A DNA stretch of 64,000 bases from assembly GCA_030684395.1 (NCBI GenBank), contig JAUXTT010000011.1, positions 340,903 through 404,902 of the forward strand. Reading direction: 5' to 3'. The position numbers and the translations under genes are program-made. This DNA is from Bacteroidota bacterium. GTDB lineage: Bacteria; Bacteroidota; Bacteroidia; B-17B0; Aurantibacillaceae. Below, piece by piece: positions 36,677 through 46,351 of this stretch. The notes beneath the pieces were generated by a model that worked only from the letters and a program-made list of their open reading frames with translations, did not search any database and was not told the origin of the DNA. Numbering within the stretch: the first letter of the stretch is position 1; each line of letters begins with the position of its first letter.

Positions 36677-37843
36677 ATGACTAAATTATTTGGATATCTA
36701 AAAGGCGACAAAGTAATATGGATGGTAGTGCTCCTACTATCTATTATTTCTATATTGGTCGTTTATAGCTCCAGTAATGCTTTGGCTCAAAAATTCAAAG
36801 GTGGGAATACAGAAGCTTATTTAATTAAGCACGCTTTATTCATTTTGTTTGGATTTTTCATCATGTATTTTGTGCATAAGATAAATTACAAATATCTTTC
36901 GCGCATCTCTCAAATTGCTTTTATTATTTCTATTCCGCTTTTACTATTTACACTTGTAAAAGGTGTTAGTGCCGGTGGCGCAAGCAGATGGTTAGAGATT
37001 CCGGGTATTGGTTTAACCTTCCAAACCTCTGACTTCGCCAAAATTGCACTGATCATTTATGTAGCAAGAACTTTAACAGTAAAACAAGATCAGCTAACTG
37101 ATTTCAAAGTGATCATCAAATCTTTGTTGATTCCGATCTCTCTTGTTTGTATTTTAATTTTACCTGCCAACTTTTCTACGGCAGCATTAATATTCGTAAC
37201 CTGTTTATTGATCTTGTTTGTAGGAAGAGTCCCCTTAAAATTTATCGGAATCATAGTAGGTGTATGTATGGTTGTAGCAGGTCTTTTCTTTGCCTGGATC
37301 TGGGTAGCACCTGAAACAATTCCAGGTGGCAGGGGCACAACATGGAAATCGCGTATAGAAAGTTTTTCAAGCGGCGATCCACAAAGTAATTATCAATCGG
37401 AACAGGCAAAGATCGCTATTGCTAGCGGAGGTCCTGTTGGTGTTGGTCCGGGAAACAGTACTTCAAGAAATTTTCTTCCTCAGGCAGCTTCCGATTTTAT
37501 TTACGCAATTATTATTGAAGAGTATGGTTCTTTAATGGGAGTTGGACTCTTGTTCTTATATCTCATTTTATTCTTCCGATCAATAAGGATCCTGAGAAGT
37601 TCGGATAAAACGTTTGGTGGACTACTTGCCGTAGGGCTTAGTTTTAGTTTAGTGTTTCAGGCATTGATTAACATGGCAGTTGCTGTGAATCTCTTTCCTG
37701 TAACAGGTCAGCCTTTACCGATGATCAGTATGGGAGGAACATCTATTTGGATCACCTGCATTACAATTGGAATTATTTTAAGTATAAGTAAAGAAGCAGA
37801 GAACAATCAGGCAGAAAAAGAAGAAATAGCAGAATTAGTATAA
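36677..37843 (+). CDS. ftsW: FtsW, septal peptidoglycan glycosyltransferase (SEDS family)
   Basis: A 388-residue polytopic SEDS protein that polymerises lipid II at the septum together with FtsI. About ten hydrophobic segments are visible. The region SAGGASRWLEIPGIGLTFQTS and the late LFPVTGQPLPMISMGGTSI are SEDS signatures. It is preceded by an unusually good Shine-Dalgarno sequence (AAAGGAG) and a small dyad. Confidence 0.95.
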   Translation: MTKLFGYLKGDKVIWMVVLLLSIISILVVYSSSNALAQKFKGGNTEAYLIKHALFILFGFFIMYFVHKINYKYLSRISQIAFIISIPLLLFTLVKGVSAGGASRWLEIPGIGLTFQTSDFAKIALIIYVARTLTVKQDQLTDFKVIIKSLLIPISLVCILILPANFSTAALIFVTCLLILFVGRVPLKFIGIIVGVCMVVAGLFFAWIWVAPETIPGGRGTTWKSRIESFSSGDPQSNYQSEQAKIAIASGGPVGVGPGNSTSRNFLPQAASDFIYAIIIEEYGSLMGVGLLFLYLILFFRSIRILRSSDKTFGGLLAVGLSFSLVFQALINMAVAVNLFPVTGQPLPMISMGGTSIWITCITIGIILSISKEAENNQAEKEEIAELV

Positions 37844-37847
37844 AGAA

Positions 37848-38960
37848 GTGAACAACAAACTAAAAATAATATTAAGCGGGGGCGGAACAGGTGGGCACAT
37901 CTTTCCGGCGGTTGCTATTGCCAATGAAGTAAAGAATTTAGTTCCTGATGCAGATATATTGTTTGTAGGTGCTTTAGGAAAAATGGAAATGGAAAAAGTT
38001 CCTGCCTCAGGTTATAAAATCATTGGAATTCCAATTGCAGGCTTACAACGTAGATTTGCTTTAGCTAATTTCAAATTGCCTTTCCTTATTATTATGAGCT
38101 TACTGAAGACAAGAAAAATAATTAAGGAGTTTCAACCCAATGTAGTTGTGGGAACAGGAGGCTTTGCTTCCGGGCCTCTATTAAAAGCTGCTTGCGGAAA
38201 AGGAATTCCTGCTTTGATTCAGGAACAAAACTCTTACGCAGGAATTACGAATAAAATTCTCTCCAAAAAAGTAAACAAGATTTGTGTTGCTTACGAAGGA
38301 ATGGAAAAATTTTTTCCGAAAGAAAAGATCATCATGACGGGCAACCCTGTTCGTCAGGATATAAAAGACATTAAACAAAAACGTAACGAAGCTCTATCAT
38401 TCTTTAAATTGGATCCTAACAAAAAAACCATTTTAGTGATTGGAGGAAGTTTAGGTGCACGTGTTATCAACGAAGCAATGGGTGCAGGTTTACAGAAACT
38501 CGCTGAAAACAATATTCAAGTAATCTGGCAAACAGGAAAAGGATATTTTGAAACAGCTAAACAACAAACCACTCCTTTTGCAGACAAAAACATTTTCGCA
38601 TTCGACTTTATTTCAAAAATGGACTTGGCTTATGCAAGTGCTGACATAGTGATCTCACGTGCAGGGGCAAGTTCTGTTTCCGAATTGTGCAATATAGGAA
38701 TGCCTTGCATTTTAGTTCCTTCTCCTAATGTAGCAGAAGATCACCAAACAAAGAACGCCATGGCATTGGTAAATAAAAATGCCGCATTATTGGTAAAAGA
38801 TGCGGAAGCTTCCGTTGACCTTATAAACAAAGCTATCGGATTATTAAAGGATACAAACAAACAGGAAGAATTAAGCAAGAGCATCTCAACAATGGCTTTT
38901 CACAATTCGGCCAACGTTATAGCAAAAGAAGTTTTAAAACTGGCAGGATATAATAATTAA
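37848..38960 (+). CDS. murG: MurG, lipid II-forming GlcNAc transferase
   Basis: A 370-residue GT-B glycosyltransferase that converts lipid I to lipid II on the inner face of the membrane. It begins at GTG 37848 with MNNKLKIILSGGGTGGHIFP, the diagnostic GGTGGH loop, and carries ISRAGASSVSELCNIGMPCI and AEDHQTKNAMALV in the C-terminal UDP-GlcNAc domain. Four bases separate it from ftsW, and its stop overlaps the murC start by one base. Confidence 0.97.
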   Translation: MNNKLKIILSGGGTGGHIFPAVAIANEVKNLVPDADILFVGALGKMEMEKVPASGYKIIGIPIAGLQRRFALANFKLPFLIIMSLLKTRKIIKEFQPNVVVGTGGFASGPLLKAACGKGIPALIQEQNSYAGITNKILSKKVNKICVAYEGMEKFFPKEKIIMTGNPVRQDIKDIKQKRNEALSFFKLDPNKKTILVIGGSLGARVINEAMGAGLQKLAENNIQVIWQTGKGYFETAKQQTTPFADKNIFAFDFISKMDLAYASADIVISRAGASSVSELCNIGMPCILVPSPNVAEDHQTKNAMALVNKNAALLVKDAEASVDLINKAIGLLKDTNKQEELSKSISTMAFHNSANVIAKEVLKLAGYNN

Positions 38961-40348
38961 TGAAGGCATTCAACTATAAAATAGTTTATTTTTTAGGAAT
39001 AGGTGGTATTGGCATGAGTGCACTTGCAAGGTATTTTAACCACTATAAACTTCTTGTGTCCGGTTACGATAAAACGGAAACGGTTCTTACAAAAGAATTA
39101 GTAAAAGAAGGAATTGATATTCATTACGATGAAAATATCACTTCGTTAAAACTACTCCTAAGGAATTATACAAAAGAAGAAGTTTTAATCGTATACACTC
39201 CTGCTGTTCCAAAAGATCATGCAGAATTAGTTTACCTGCAACAGGAAAGGTATGAGATCCAAAAACGTTCGCAGGTTTTAGGCACAATTACCAAACAGTT
39301 CAAAACCATAGCTATTGCAGGAACACATGGCAAGACAACAACATCTTCTCTTGTAGCACATATTTTAAAATCAGCAGGACTAAATTGTTTTGCATTCTTA
39401 GGAGGCATCACAACAAACTATAATACCAATTTATTATTAGGTGATGCAAATGATTCAAACGCGCTCATTGTAGTGGAGGCTGATGAGTATGACCGTTCAT
39501 TTCTTACACTGCATCCCGACATTGCAGTTATCACAAGTGCCGATGCAGATCACCTCGATATTTATGGCGATGAATCTTTCGTTCATGAGAGTTATACCTT
39601 GTTCGCGAACCAGGTAAAAGAGAATGGAGTTTTGATTGTTAACAAAAATGTTGATAATGTATTGAGGCTCACCCGAAACAGGCTTTGCTACGGAGTATCT
39701 TTAGAAGCGGATTATCATGCAGAAAATGTGCGTGTTGAGAATGCAACTTTTTTTTACGACGTAGAGGCTGGAGATGAAGCTATGAAAGACCTTCAGCTTG
39801 GCATACCCGGAAGACACAATGTAGAAAATTCTGTTGCAGCGATAGCAATCGCAAAACAACTCAACATAGAAACAAGTAAGATAGTAGAAGCATTACGTTC
39901 TTTCAAAGGTGTGAAAAGGAGATTTGATTACAGAGTAAAAACAAATTCAGTTGTTTATGTTGATGACTACGCTCATCATCCGGAAGAACTGAAAGCAACC
40001 ATTAGCGCTGCCAAAAGTTTATATCCTGATAAAAAGATCACCGGAATATTTCAACCGCATTTGTTTTCACGAACAAGAGATTTCGCAAATGAGTTTGCAG
40101 CAAGTCTGGATATGTTAGATGAAATTATTTTGCTTGAAATATATCCTGCTAGAGAAAAACCAATTGAGGGTGTTAACTCACAGATGTTGTTAGACAAGAT
40201 GAAGAGCAAAAATAAACATTTAGTGAAGAAAGAAAACCTGATCGCATTTTTAGAAAAACAAAAAGTAGAGGTTTTGTTAACGATGGGTGCAGGAGATATT
40301 GACACACTGATTGAACCGATTGAACAACTTTTAAAAAGCCGTTCATGA
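38960..40348 (+). CDS. murC: MurC, UDP-MurNAc:L-alanine ligase
   Basis: A 462-residue Mur ligase adding the first L-alanine. The N-terminal YFLGIGGIGMSALARYF is the MurC nucleotide-fold signature, the ATP loop is IAGTHGKTTTSSLV, and EADEYDRSFL and YAHHPEELKATI follow. Its stop overlaps ftsQ by four bases. Confidence 0.97.
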   Translation: MKAFNYKIVYFLGIGGIGMSALARYFNHYKLLVSGYDKTETVLTKELVKEGIDIHYDENITSLKLLLRNYTKEEVLIVYTPAVPKDHAELVYLQQERYEIQKRSQVLGTITKQFKTIAIAGTHGKTTTSSLVAHILKSAGLNCFAFLGGITTNYNTNLLLGDANDSNALIVVEADEYDRSFLTLHPDIAVITSADADHLDIYGDESFVHESYTLFANQVKENGVLIVNKNVDNVLRLTRNRLCYGVSLEADYHAENVRVENATFFYDVEAGDEAMKDLQLGIPGRHNVENSVAAIAIAKQLNIETSKIVEALRSFKGVKRRFDYRVKTNSVVYVDDYAHHPEELKATISAAKSLYPDKKITGIFQPHLFSRTRDFANEFAASLDMLDEIILLEIYPAREKPIEGVNSQMLLDKMKSKNKHLVKKENLIAFLEKQKVEVLLTMGAGDIDTLIEPIEQLLKSRS

Positions 40349-41157
40349 AGAATATAAAATTGAAGAAATTATTAATACTCGTTCTTTGGATTACTGTAGC
40401 CTCAAGTGTTGTATTCATACTGGGATTTGTAAATGCTCAGGAAAAAAACACAAAGGGAAAATCGTTAAACATTAACATCACCAACCAGGATGAAAATTTG
40501 TTTATTGATGAGTCGGACATTATTGAGTTTTTAAAAGAACGAAACGACTCATTGATCAATCAGGCTTTCAAAGACATCAATGTAAATGAAATTGAAAAAG
40601 CATTGAATACTCATCCTGCTATTGCAAAAGCTGATGTTTCGGTGGATGTAGATGGAAGAGTGGATATTAAGATCACACAACGAAAACCTTTGGTGCGGAT
40701 CATGAACTCACAGGGAGAAAGTTACTACATTGATAATGCTGCCAAGCTAATGCCTCTTTCAGAGAATTATGCCGCAAGAGTTATAGTAGCTAACGGAATG
40801 ATTCCTGAGAAGTATTCGATGTTTTACACATTCGATATTAATGAAATCGAAAAAGATTCGGTTATTAAAGCGGCAAGTGTGTTGGATGATATTTATGCAA
40901 CTGCAATTTACATTTCTTCAGATAGTTTGTTGAATAGTTTGATACAACAGATCTATGTGAATAAAGAAAAAGAAATGGAACTATACCCGGCAGTGGGTGG
41001 ACACAAGATCATCTTCGGAACTACTGAAGACATGGAAGAAAAATTTGAGAAGCTAAAAGTATTTTACAAAGAAGGTTTAAATAGTATTGACAGTTGGACT
41101 AACTATTCGATTATTAATTTGAAATATAAAAATCAGGTAGTCTGCATAAAAAAATAA
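40345..41157 (+). CDS. ftsQ: FtsQ, cell division protein
   Basis: A 270-residue bitopic protein: a basic start, one membrane helix (LLILVLWITVASSVVFILGF, about residues 8-27), then a POTRA-like region (DINVNEIEKALNTHPAIAKA) and the FtsQ domain. It recruits FtsL/B partners to the division site. Identity to the E. coli protein is low, so the call rests on topology, the POTRA pattern and its place between murC and ftsA. Confidence 0.92.
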   Translation: MKNIKLKKLLILVLWITVASSVVFILGFVNAQEKNTKGKSLNINITNQDENLFIDESDIIEFLKERNDSLINQAFKDINVNEIEKALNTHPAIAKADVSVDVDGRVDIKITQRKPLVRIMNSQGESYYIDNAAKLMPLSENYAARVIVANGMIPEKYSMFYTFDINEIEKDSVIKAASVLDDIYATAIYISSDSLLNSLIQQIYVNKEKEMELYPAVGGHKIIFGTTEDMEEKFEKLKVFYKEGLNSIDSWTNYSIINLKYKNQVVCIKK

Positions 41158-41252
41158 CTCTTCACTTCGAGTGCCTCAGTGTAAACTCGAGTTCAGGGAC
41201 AAAAGTAATAGATTAGAGCAGAACCGAAAGGGAAATATTAAATAAAAGGAAA

Positions 41253-42623
41253 ATGGAAGCATCAGACTTTGTAGTAGGTTTAGACATTGGAACAACAAAA
41301 ATCGCAGCCATCGTAGGTCGCAAAAATGAATTTGGAAAAATTGAAGTGCTTGCTTTAGGCAAAGCGCCTTCTGTTGGTATTAAACGCGGTGTTGTGGTTA
41401 ATATCGAAGAAGCTATTGGTTCTATCAAAGCCGCTATTGCTGATGTTCTTTCAAAAGACATTACCATTACTGTTGACGGAAAACAACAAACTTATAAAGC
41501 TGAACAGGTTATTGACCTGAACGAAGTAGTTGTAGGTATTGCAGGACAACATATCAAAAGTTTACAACACCGTGGAATGATCACCCGTAAATTAGTTGAC
41601 GACGAGATCAATCAAAGTGATGTGGATATGCTGATCGACAACATGCACCGTTTGGTTATGCAACCCGGTGATGAGATCATTCACGTAATTCCTCAGGATT
41701 ATATTGTAGATAACGAACAAGGAATCCGTAATCCGATTGGTATGGCAGGTGTACGTATGGAAGGAAATTTCCATATCATCACAGGACAGGTTTCAGCAGT
41801 AAAAAATATTTACAAATGTGTCGACCGTTCAGGATTAAAAGTTGTTGACTTAAATCTTGAGCCATTGGCATCTGCTGATGCAGTACTAAGCGACGAAGAA
41901 AAAGAAGCAGGTGTTGTATTGGTTGATATTGGTGGAGGCACAACGGACGTAGCCATTTATCACGATAATATTATTCGTCATACTGCGGTTATTCCTTTAG
42001 GTGGTAACATCATTACAGAAGATATTAAAGTAGGTTGCTCTATTATCAACAACCAGGCTGAACAATTAAAAGTCCGCTTTGGTTCTGCATTGGCAACTGA
42101 AACACAAGAGAATCAAGTGATCTCCATCCCGGGATTAAGAGGTCGTCCTCACAAAGAAATTTCTGTAAAAACACTTGCTAATATTATTCAGGCGCGTGTA
42201 GAAGAGATTCTTGCTTTTGTGATGTATGAAATTAAAAATTCGGGTTACGAGAAAAAACTGGCAGGTGGAATTGTTGTAACAGGTGGTGGATCACAGTTAA
42301 AACATTTACCTCAGTTGGTAGAATATTTCACAGGAATGGATTGTCGCATCGGAACACCGAATGAGCACTTAGCAAAATCTTCTGAGAACATTACCAACCC
42401 AATGTTTGCAACAGGTATTGGTTTAGTAATGATGGGCATTAAGAAAATGGAAAAAGAGATTGCAAGAAACGGAACAAGTGCAATCAAACAAACTCTTGAA
42501 GCTCCTGTTAAAGAAGAGAAAAAAGTAAAACAACCTGTTGATCACTCTAAACAACCAAAAGGAAAGTTCTTCGAGAACTTCACAACAAAAGTGAGCGATT
42601 GGTTAAAAGACGACATAGATTAA
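41253..42623 (+). CDS. ftsA: FtsA, actin-like division protein
   Basis: A 456-residue actin-fold ATPase that ties FtsZ filaments to the membrane. The N-terminal GLDIGTTKIAAIVGR phosphate loop, the central VVLVDIGGGTTDVAIYHD and the GGIVVTGGGSQLKHLP adenosine motif are clear. The C-terminal tail (KFFENFTTKVSDWLKDD) is an amphipathic helix for membrane binding, after a Lys/Pro-rich linker. Confidence 0.97.
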   Translation: MEASDFVVGLDIGTTKIAAIVGRKNEFGKIEVLALGKAPSVGIKRGVVVNIEEAIGSIKAAIADVLSKDITITVDGKQQTYKAEQVIDLNEVVVGIAGQHIKSLQHRGMITRKLVDDEINQSDVDMLIDNMHRLVMQPGDEIIHVIPQDYIVDNEQGIRNPIGMAGVRMEGNFHIITGQVSAVKNIYKCVDRSGLKVVDLNLEPLASADAVLSDEEKEAGVVLVDIGGGTTDVAIYHDNIIRHTAVIPLGGNIITEDIKVGCSIINNQAEQLKVRFGSALATETQENQVISIPGLRGRPHKEISVKTLANIIQARVEEILAFVMYEIKNSGYEKKLAGGIVVTGGGSQLKHLPQLVEYFTGMDCRIGTPNEHLAKSSENITNPMFATGIGLVMMGIKKMEKEIARNGTSAIKQTLEAPVKEEKKVKQPVDHSKQPKGKFFENFTTKVSDWLKDDID

Positions 42624-42686
42624 GGAAAATTGAAGAATAAATAAGTAGTAAATAAGACAAGAATAAAAAGGGACAATAAAATAAGG

Positions 42687-42728
42687 CTCCGTGAAACTCT
42701 GTGTTCTCTGTGCCTCTGTGGTAAAAAT
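42687..42728. repeat. CTCTGTG-rich repeat in the ftsA-ftsZ gap (family C)
   Basis: The 131-bp gap contains CTCCGTGAAACTCTGTG followed by TTCTCTGTGCCTCTGTGG. It looks like one arm of a dispersed repeat distinct from families A and B; no second arm is visible. It sits between the two central division genes and could affect their relative expression. Confidence 0.45.
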
Positions 42729-42754
42729 CCCAAGAACAACTAAAATAAAACAAC

Positions 42755-44455
42755 ATGATGCAATTTGATTTACAACAGGAACCCGGCTCAATTATCAAAG
42801 TAATTGGAGTTGGCGGCGGCGGAAGCAATGCGGTTAACCACATGTTTCGTCAGGGAATTAAAGGCGTTGATTTTATCGTGTGTAATACCGATAAACAAGC
42901 GCTTGAAGTAAGCCCTGTTGCTAACAAAATACAATTAGGCTTTGGCTTAACAAAAGGTTTAGGTGCAGGATCGATACCTGAAATGGGACGTAACTCTGCT
43001 CTTGAAACAATAGATGATATTCGTAAATATCTTTCAGACGGAACACAAATGGTGTTCATCACTGCCGGTTTGGGTGGCGGAACAGGAACAGGTGCTGCTC
43101 CTATCATCGCTTCTGTAGCACGTGAAATGGGGATCCTTTCTGTTGGTATCGTTACTTTACCTTTTACATTTGAAGGTAAAAAACGTAAACAACAAGCTGA
43201 TGCAGGGTTGGAAGAGATGAAAAAGTATGTAGATACTTTACTTGTTATCTGCAACGATAAATTACGTGAGATCTATGGTAATCTTAAAATGAGTGAAGCA
43301 TTTGCTCATGCTGATAACGTATTAACAGGTGCTGCAAAATCAATCGCTGAGATCATCAGTTTGAATTTACATATCAATGTTGATTTCAACGATGTGAAAA
43401 CGGTAATGAAAGACAGTGGTGTTGCTATTATGGGAACAGCTTCTGCTTCAGGTGAAAAACGTGCTATCCGTTCAGTTGAACAGGCATTGAATTCTCCTTT
43501 ATTAAACGACAATAATATCCGTGGTGCGCGTCACGTATTATTAAATATCATGAGTGGAAGTGATGATATTTCTATGGATGAGTTCACTGAGATTACAGAT
43601 TACATTCAGGAAGAAAGCGGATACAGCGCTGAATTAATTACGGGTTACGGTATCGATCAATCTTTGGGAGATAGCGTGAATGTAACCATCATTGCAACCG
43701 GGTTCGCAAGCAATATCCCTTCAGGATTTGAACCACATAAACAAGCTGAAAAAGTAGTAAGTGTGTTAGATGAGCAAAAAGAAGTTGTTCAACAAACACC
43801 AGTACAAACTACTATTACTGAAGTTGTGAATGAAGTTAAAACAGAAGTTGAGCCTTTCATCTTTGTTAAAGGTGAAGAAACTGTTTTTGAGAATAATACT
43901 CAAACAGAGATTGTTCAGGAAAATACATTGGAGCCAACAATGGAAACCCCTGTAATGAATGGAAGCATTGAAATGACCATTGAAACAAATCCCGATAGCT
44001 ATCGGAATGAAGTTTCAGAAATTTCTTTCACAGAAAGCAATGATATCATTAGTTCAATAGAACAAGAGATCAACAATGAAGTTCCTCCAATCGCAAACAA
44101 CAATGAAGAGCCAACGTTCAACGAAATAACTTTTACTAATTCAGAAGCAGTAAAGGAAACTCCGGTTGAAAAGGATCTAACTGTTGAAGAGATCGCTAAA
44201 TTAGAGCGTGAAGAGAAGATCAGGGCTGCACAGGAAAGAATCAAAAAACTGAAAGACATTTCATTGAAATTGAAAAGTCCTGAAGGTTTATACGAACTGG
44301 AAAAAGAACCATCTTTTGTAAGACAGAATATCAAATTGAGTGATTCAAATTATTCAACTGAATCAAATATTTCAAGATATACCTTATCCGAAGGTGATGA
44401 TAAAAAAATGGAGATCAAACCAAACAATCCATTTTTACACGACAATGTTGACTAA
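42755..44455 (+). CDS. ftsZ: FtsZ, cell division tubulin homologue
   Basis: A 566-residue GTPase that forms the division ring. The GTP loop GLGGGTGTGAAPIIA and N-terminal GVGGGGSNAVNHM are intact; the globular core ends near residue 330. A very long acidic linker of about 200 residues follows, then two short conserved motifs of Bacteroidota FtsZ (LYELEKEPSFVRQNIKL and NPFLHDNVD at the extreme C terminus) in place of the classical C-terminal peptide. The linker DNA contains a copy of the 18-bp palindrome also seen at 1340. Confidence 0.97.
   Translation: MMQFDLQQEPGSIIKVIGVGGGGSNAVNHMFRQGIKGVDFIVCNTDKQALEVSPVANKIQLGFGLTKGLGAGSIPEMGRNSALETIDDIRKYLSDGTQMVFITAGLGGGTGTGAAPIIASVAREMGILSVGIVTLPFTFEGKKRKQQADAGLEEMKKYVDTLLVICNDKLREIYGNLKMSEAFAHADNVLTGAAKSIAEIISLNLHINVDFNDVKTVMKDSGVAIMGTASASGEKRAIRSVEQALNSPLLNDNNIRGARHVLLNIMSGSDDISMDEFTEITDYIQEESGYSAELITGYGIDQSLGDSVNVTIIATGFASNIPSGFEPHKQAEKVVSVLDEQKEVVQQTPVQTTITEVVNEVKTEVEPFIFVKGEETVFENNTQTEIVQENTLEPTMETPVMNGSIEMTIETNPDSYRNEVSEISFTESNDIISSIEQEINNEVPPIANNNEEPTFNEITFTNSEAVKETPVEKDLTVEEIAKLEREEKIRAAQERIKKLKDISLKLKSPEGLYELEKEPSFVRQNIKLSDSNYSTESNISRYTLSEGDDKKMEIKPNNPFLHDNVD
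43990..44007. repeat. 18-bp palindrome copy inside the ftsZ linker
   Basis: TCCCGATAGCTATCGGAA differs by one base from the perfect palindrome at 1340-1357. Here it is translated (roughly NPDSYRN) within the variable FtsZ linker, so it is tolerated in coding DNA. Confidence 0.6.
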
Positions 44456-44480
44456 TGATTAGAGAGTATCTTTGAACAGG

Positions 44481-44507
44481 AAAAAAGAAGCTTTACGCTT
44501 CTTTTTT
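44481..44507. terminator. Rho-independent terminator after ftsZ (bidirectional)
   Basis: AAAAAAGAAGC (44481-44491), loop TTTAC, then GCTTCTTTTTT (44497-44507): an 11-base perfect stem with T runs on both strands. It ends the dcw cluster and also the convergent minus-strand gene at 44530. Confidence 0.88.
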
Positions 44508-44529
44508 CGTTTAAAGAAACGTCAACAAT

Positions 44530-44922
44530 TTAAATCTTAAGCTTGCCTTCATAATAAGGGAGATCAAATTTTAAAACATAACCTTTCTCAATACAATGCT
44601 CCGTCATTTCGTAAATATTATATACATCGTTGATGGTCATATGTCCTCTGCCCAACATAGCAAGCTGGTATTCTTTCCCTGAAACAATAATCAACGGACC
44701 CCTGCCCGGGTGTGGTTTAAAATCAGCCAGTCGTTTATCCATGTCGGCTTTTACCATTTTCTGCAATTTCAGCAGCTCCTGTTTTGTCAACTGCAAAGGG
44801 AGTTCTTTATGCAAAAGCTGTTTCAAAACAGGCAAAAGAGTTTCCACATAAGCTTTTCCATCGCTACCAAATTCAATCTGGTATGATGCTGGAAGTGTGA
44901 CAAGCCGAATCAATGCTTTCAT
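44530..44922 (-). CDS. Hypothetical protein
   Basis: I do not recognise this 130-residue soluble protein. It looks helical in its middle (LLPVLKQLLHKELPLQLTKQ) with a likely beta part (GPLIIVSGKEYQLAMLGRGH). It lies 21 bases after the partner gene 44944-45462 on the minus strand, so both are likely co-expressed. It ends at the ftsZ terminator. Confidence 0.65.
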   Translation of the reverse strand: MKALIRLVTLPASYQIEFGSDGKAYVETLLPVLKQLLHKELPLQLTKQELLKLQKMVKADMDKRLADFKPHPGRGPLIIVSGKEYQLAMLGRGHMTINDVYNIYEMTEHCIEKGYVLKFDLPYYEGKLKI

Positions 44923-44943
44923 TTACTAATGTATTACTATCTC

Positions 44944-45462
44944 TTACAACCAATCACAAATCCAGGTATCAAGTGTTGTTGAATAATTCATACCCGGCTC
45001 GTACCCTTTTAAATTCTCAGGGTCCTTAAAATAAACTCTTGCAATAAAATATGTTTCACTCAACAGGTAAATAGCTTCATCTGAAGAGTATTTTTTTATT
45101 CGCTCGTTATATTCTTCCTTTACCGTTTCATTCGTCAAATCAGGTGGAATAGTTTCCCACTCAAGTATCTCCGCTTTTGCAATAAGTTCTTCGGTCCTTT
45201 TTAAATTATAAGCGGCGGCTGGCAAAATTTTTCTATCCGGTGCTTCACCATAAATTACCAATGGGATATGCAATTGTTTAAAACGGGCATAGTAGATACC
45301 CAAATCTTCAAGAAAGGCTAAAAGTGTTGCGTTACGTGCCAACTCATCTTCTTTTAACCGATCATTCATAACCATATCAACATGGTAAATGTATTGCAGG
45401 ATTTTTATATCACAGCAATTGTTGGTTACCGCTAAAATGGTAGTATTTGCTAAATCGCTCAT
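44944..45462 (-). CDS. Hypothetical protein
   Basis: A 172-residue soluble protein, unrecognised. It contains LAVTNNCCDIKILQYIYHVD near the start, an acidic helical middle and ends in the tryptophan-rich TLDTWICDWL. No signal or membrane segment. A weak -7-like TACTTTAG lies on the minus strand upstream (about 45480-45490). It is the first of a two-gene minus-strand unit with 44530-44922. Confidence 0.65.
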   Translation of the reverse strand: MSDLANTTILAVTNNCCDIKILQYIYHVDMVMNDRLKEDELARNATLLAFLEDLGIYYARFKQLHIPLVIYGEAPDRKILPAAAYNLKRTEELIAKAEILEWETIPPDLTNETVKEEYNERIKKYSSDEAIYLLSETYFIARVYFKDPENLKGYEPGMNYSTTLDTWICDWL

Positions 45463-45646
45463 TACTTAATTTAATAGTATACTAAAGTAAAAATAAAAGA
45501 GTAGTTAAAAGCACCTCGTACTACATTTTATACTCATTTGGTTAACTATACTTCTTATAAATCATTTCAAAAAATTAGCTAAATATTCCTTTCTTTTTTT
45601 CTCATCTCTTCAACAAATCGTATACTTACAATCTGAAAATATTAGC

Positions 45647-46099
45647 ATGAAAAAAGTAATAGTATTCCCGGTTCTTCTTTTGATCTTCTTATTGTCTTCC
45701 TGCAAAGATTTCAAAGAGATCAATGTAAGTAAGATCGAAAATTTCCAGGTTAAAAAACTCACGCAGGAAGGCATTGAAGCGGAAGTAAAGGTTACCATCA
45801 ATAACCCAAACACAATTGGCTTTAGTGTATTTCGTTCCAAATGCGATGTGTATTACGGAGGCGTTTACCTAGGCAAAGCGAAACTATCCAAACGCGTAAA
45901 AATCGGAGCCAACTCCAACAGCGAACATACTTTTAAATTGAAAGGAAAATTCAAGGACATGTCTTTTGATCTGATGGGCACTTTACTTAGCGGGCGTGCT
46001 CAAAATCTTGAGTTGAAAGGATACCTGACAGCAGGCAAGCTTTTTTACCGGAAAAAATTCCCTCTCGACAGGAAAGAGAAACTTGGTATGTTTAAGTAA
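45647..46099 (+). CDS. LEA type 2 family lipoprotein
   Basis: A 150-residue lipoprotein: signal peptide with lipobox (LLSSC, Cys about residue 19), then a single LEA type 2 (WHy-like) beta-sandwich domain with VTINNPNTIGFSVFRSKCDV and GANSNSEHTFKLKGK. LEA14-like proteins are linked to stress protection in plants and archaea; in Bacteroidota the role is not defined. It should be membrane-anchored in the periplasm. It stands alone. Confidence 0.85.
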   Translation: MKKVIVFPVLLLIFLLSSCKDFKEINVSKIENFQVKKLTQEGIEAEVKVTINNPNTIGFSVFRSKCDVYYGGVYLGKAKLSKRVKIGANSNSEHTFKLKGKFKDMSFDLMGTLLSGRAQNLELKGYLTAGKLFYRKKFPLDRKEKLGMFK

Positions 46100-46351
46100 A
46101 TAAAGCACTGTGTTGCAGAGAAGGTTGGGTTTCTACACGTCATTCACCGTTGGTACACAAACCCGCAAAACTACTATGGGCATTATGCTTTCGTCCAGCC
46201 CTGTGATGAGTAATTCCTAAAACCGTCGAAAATAATTTCAATTTAAACGACTAAAAATGCCGTTTCAACAGAGCCCGTTTAATAACTTTTCTCAAAAACG
46301 CAACAAAACGCCCAATCCTTTCGTAAAATTGTTTGAACAAATCCTTTTGCT

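Noticed and set aside
28283..44455. dcw cluster as a novel gene set
   Set aside because: Gene content and order are the standard Bacteroidota arrangement; only its operator region and the ftsI start are worth a second look.
46124..46170. GGGTTT...AAACCC inverted repeat between the LEA lipoprotein and sigma genes
   Set aside because: Six-base arms with a 26-base loop are expected by chance in AT-rich DNA; I saw no promoter or terminator features tied to it.
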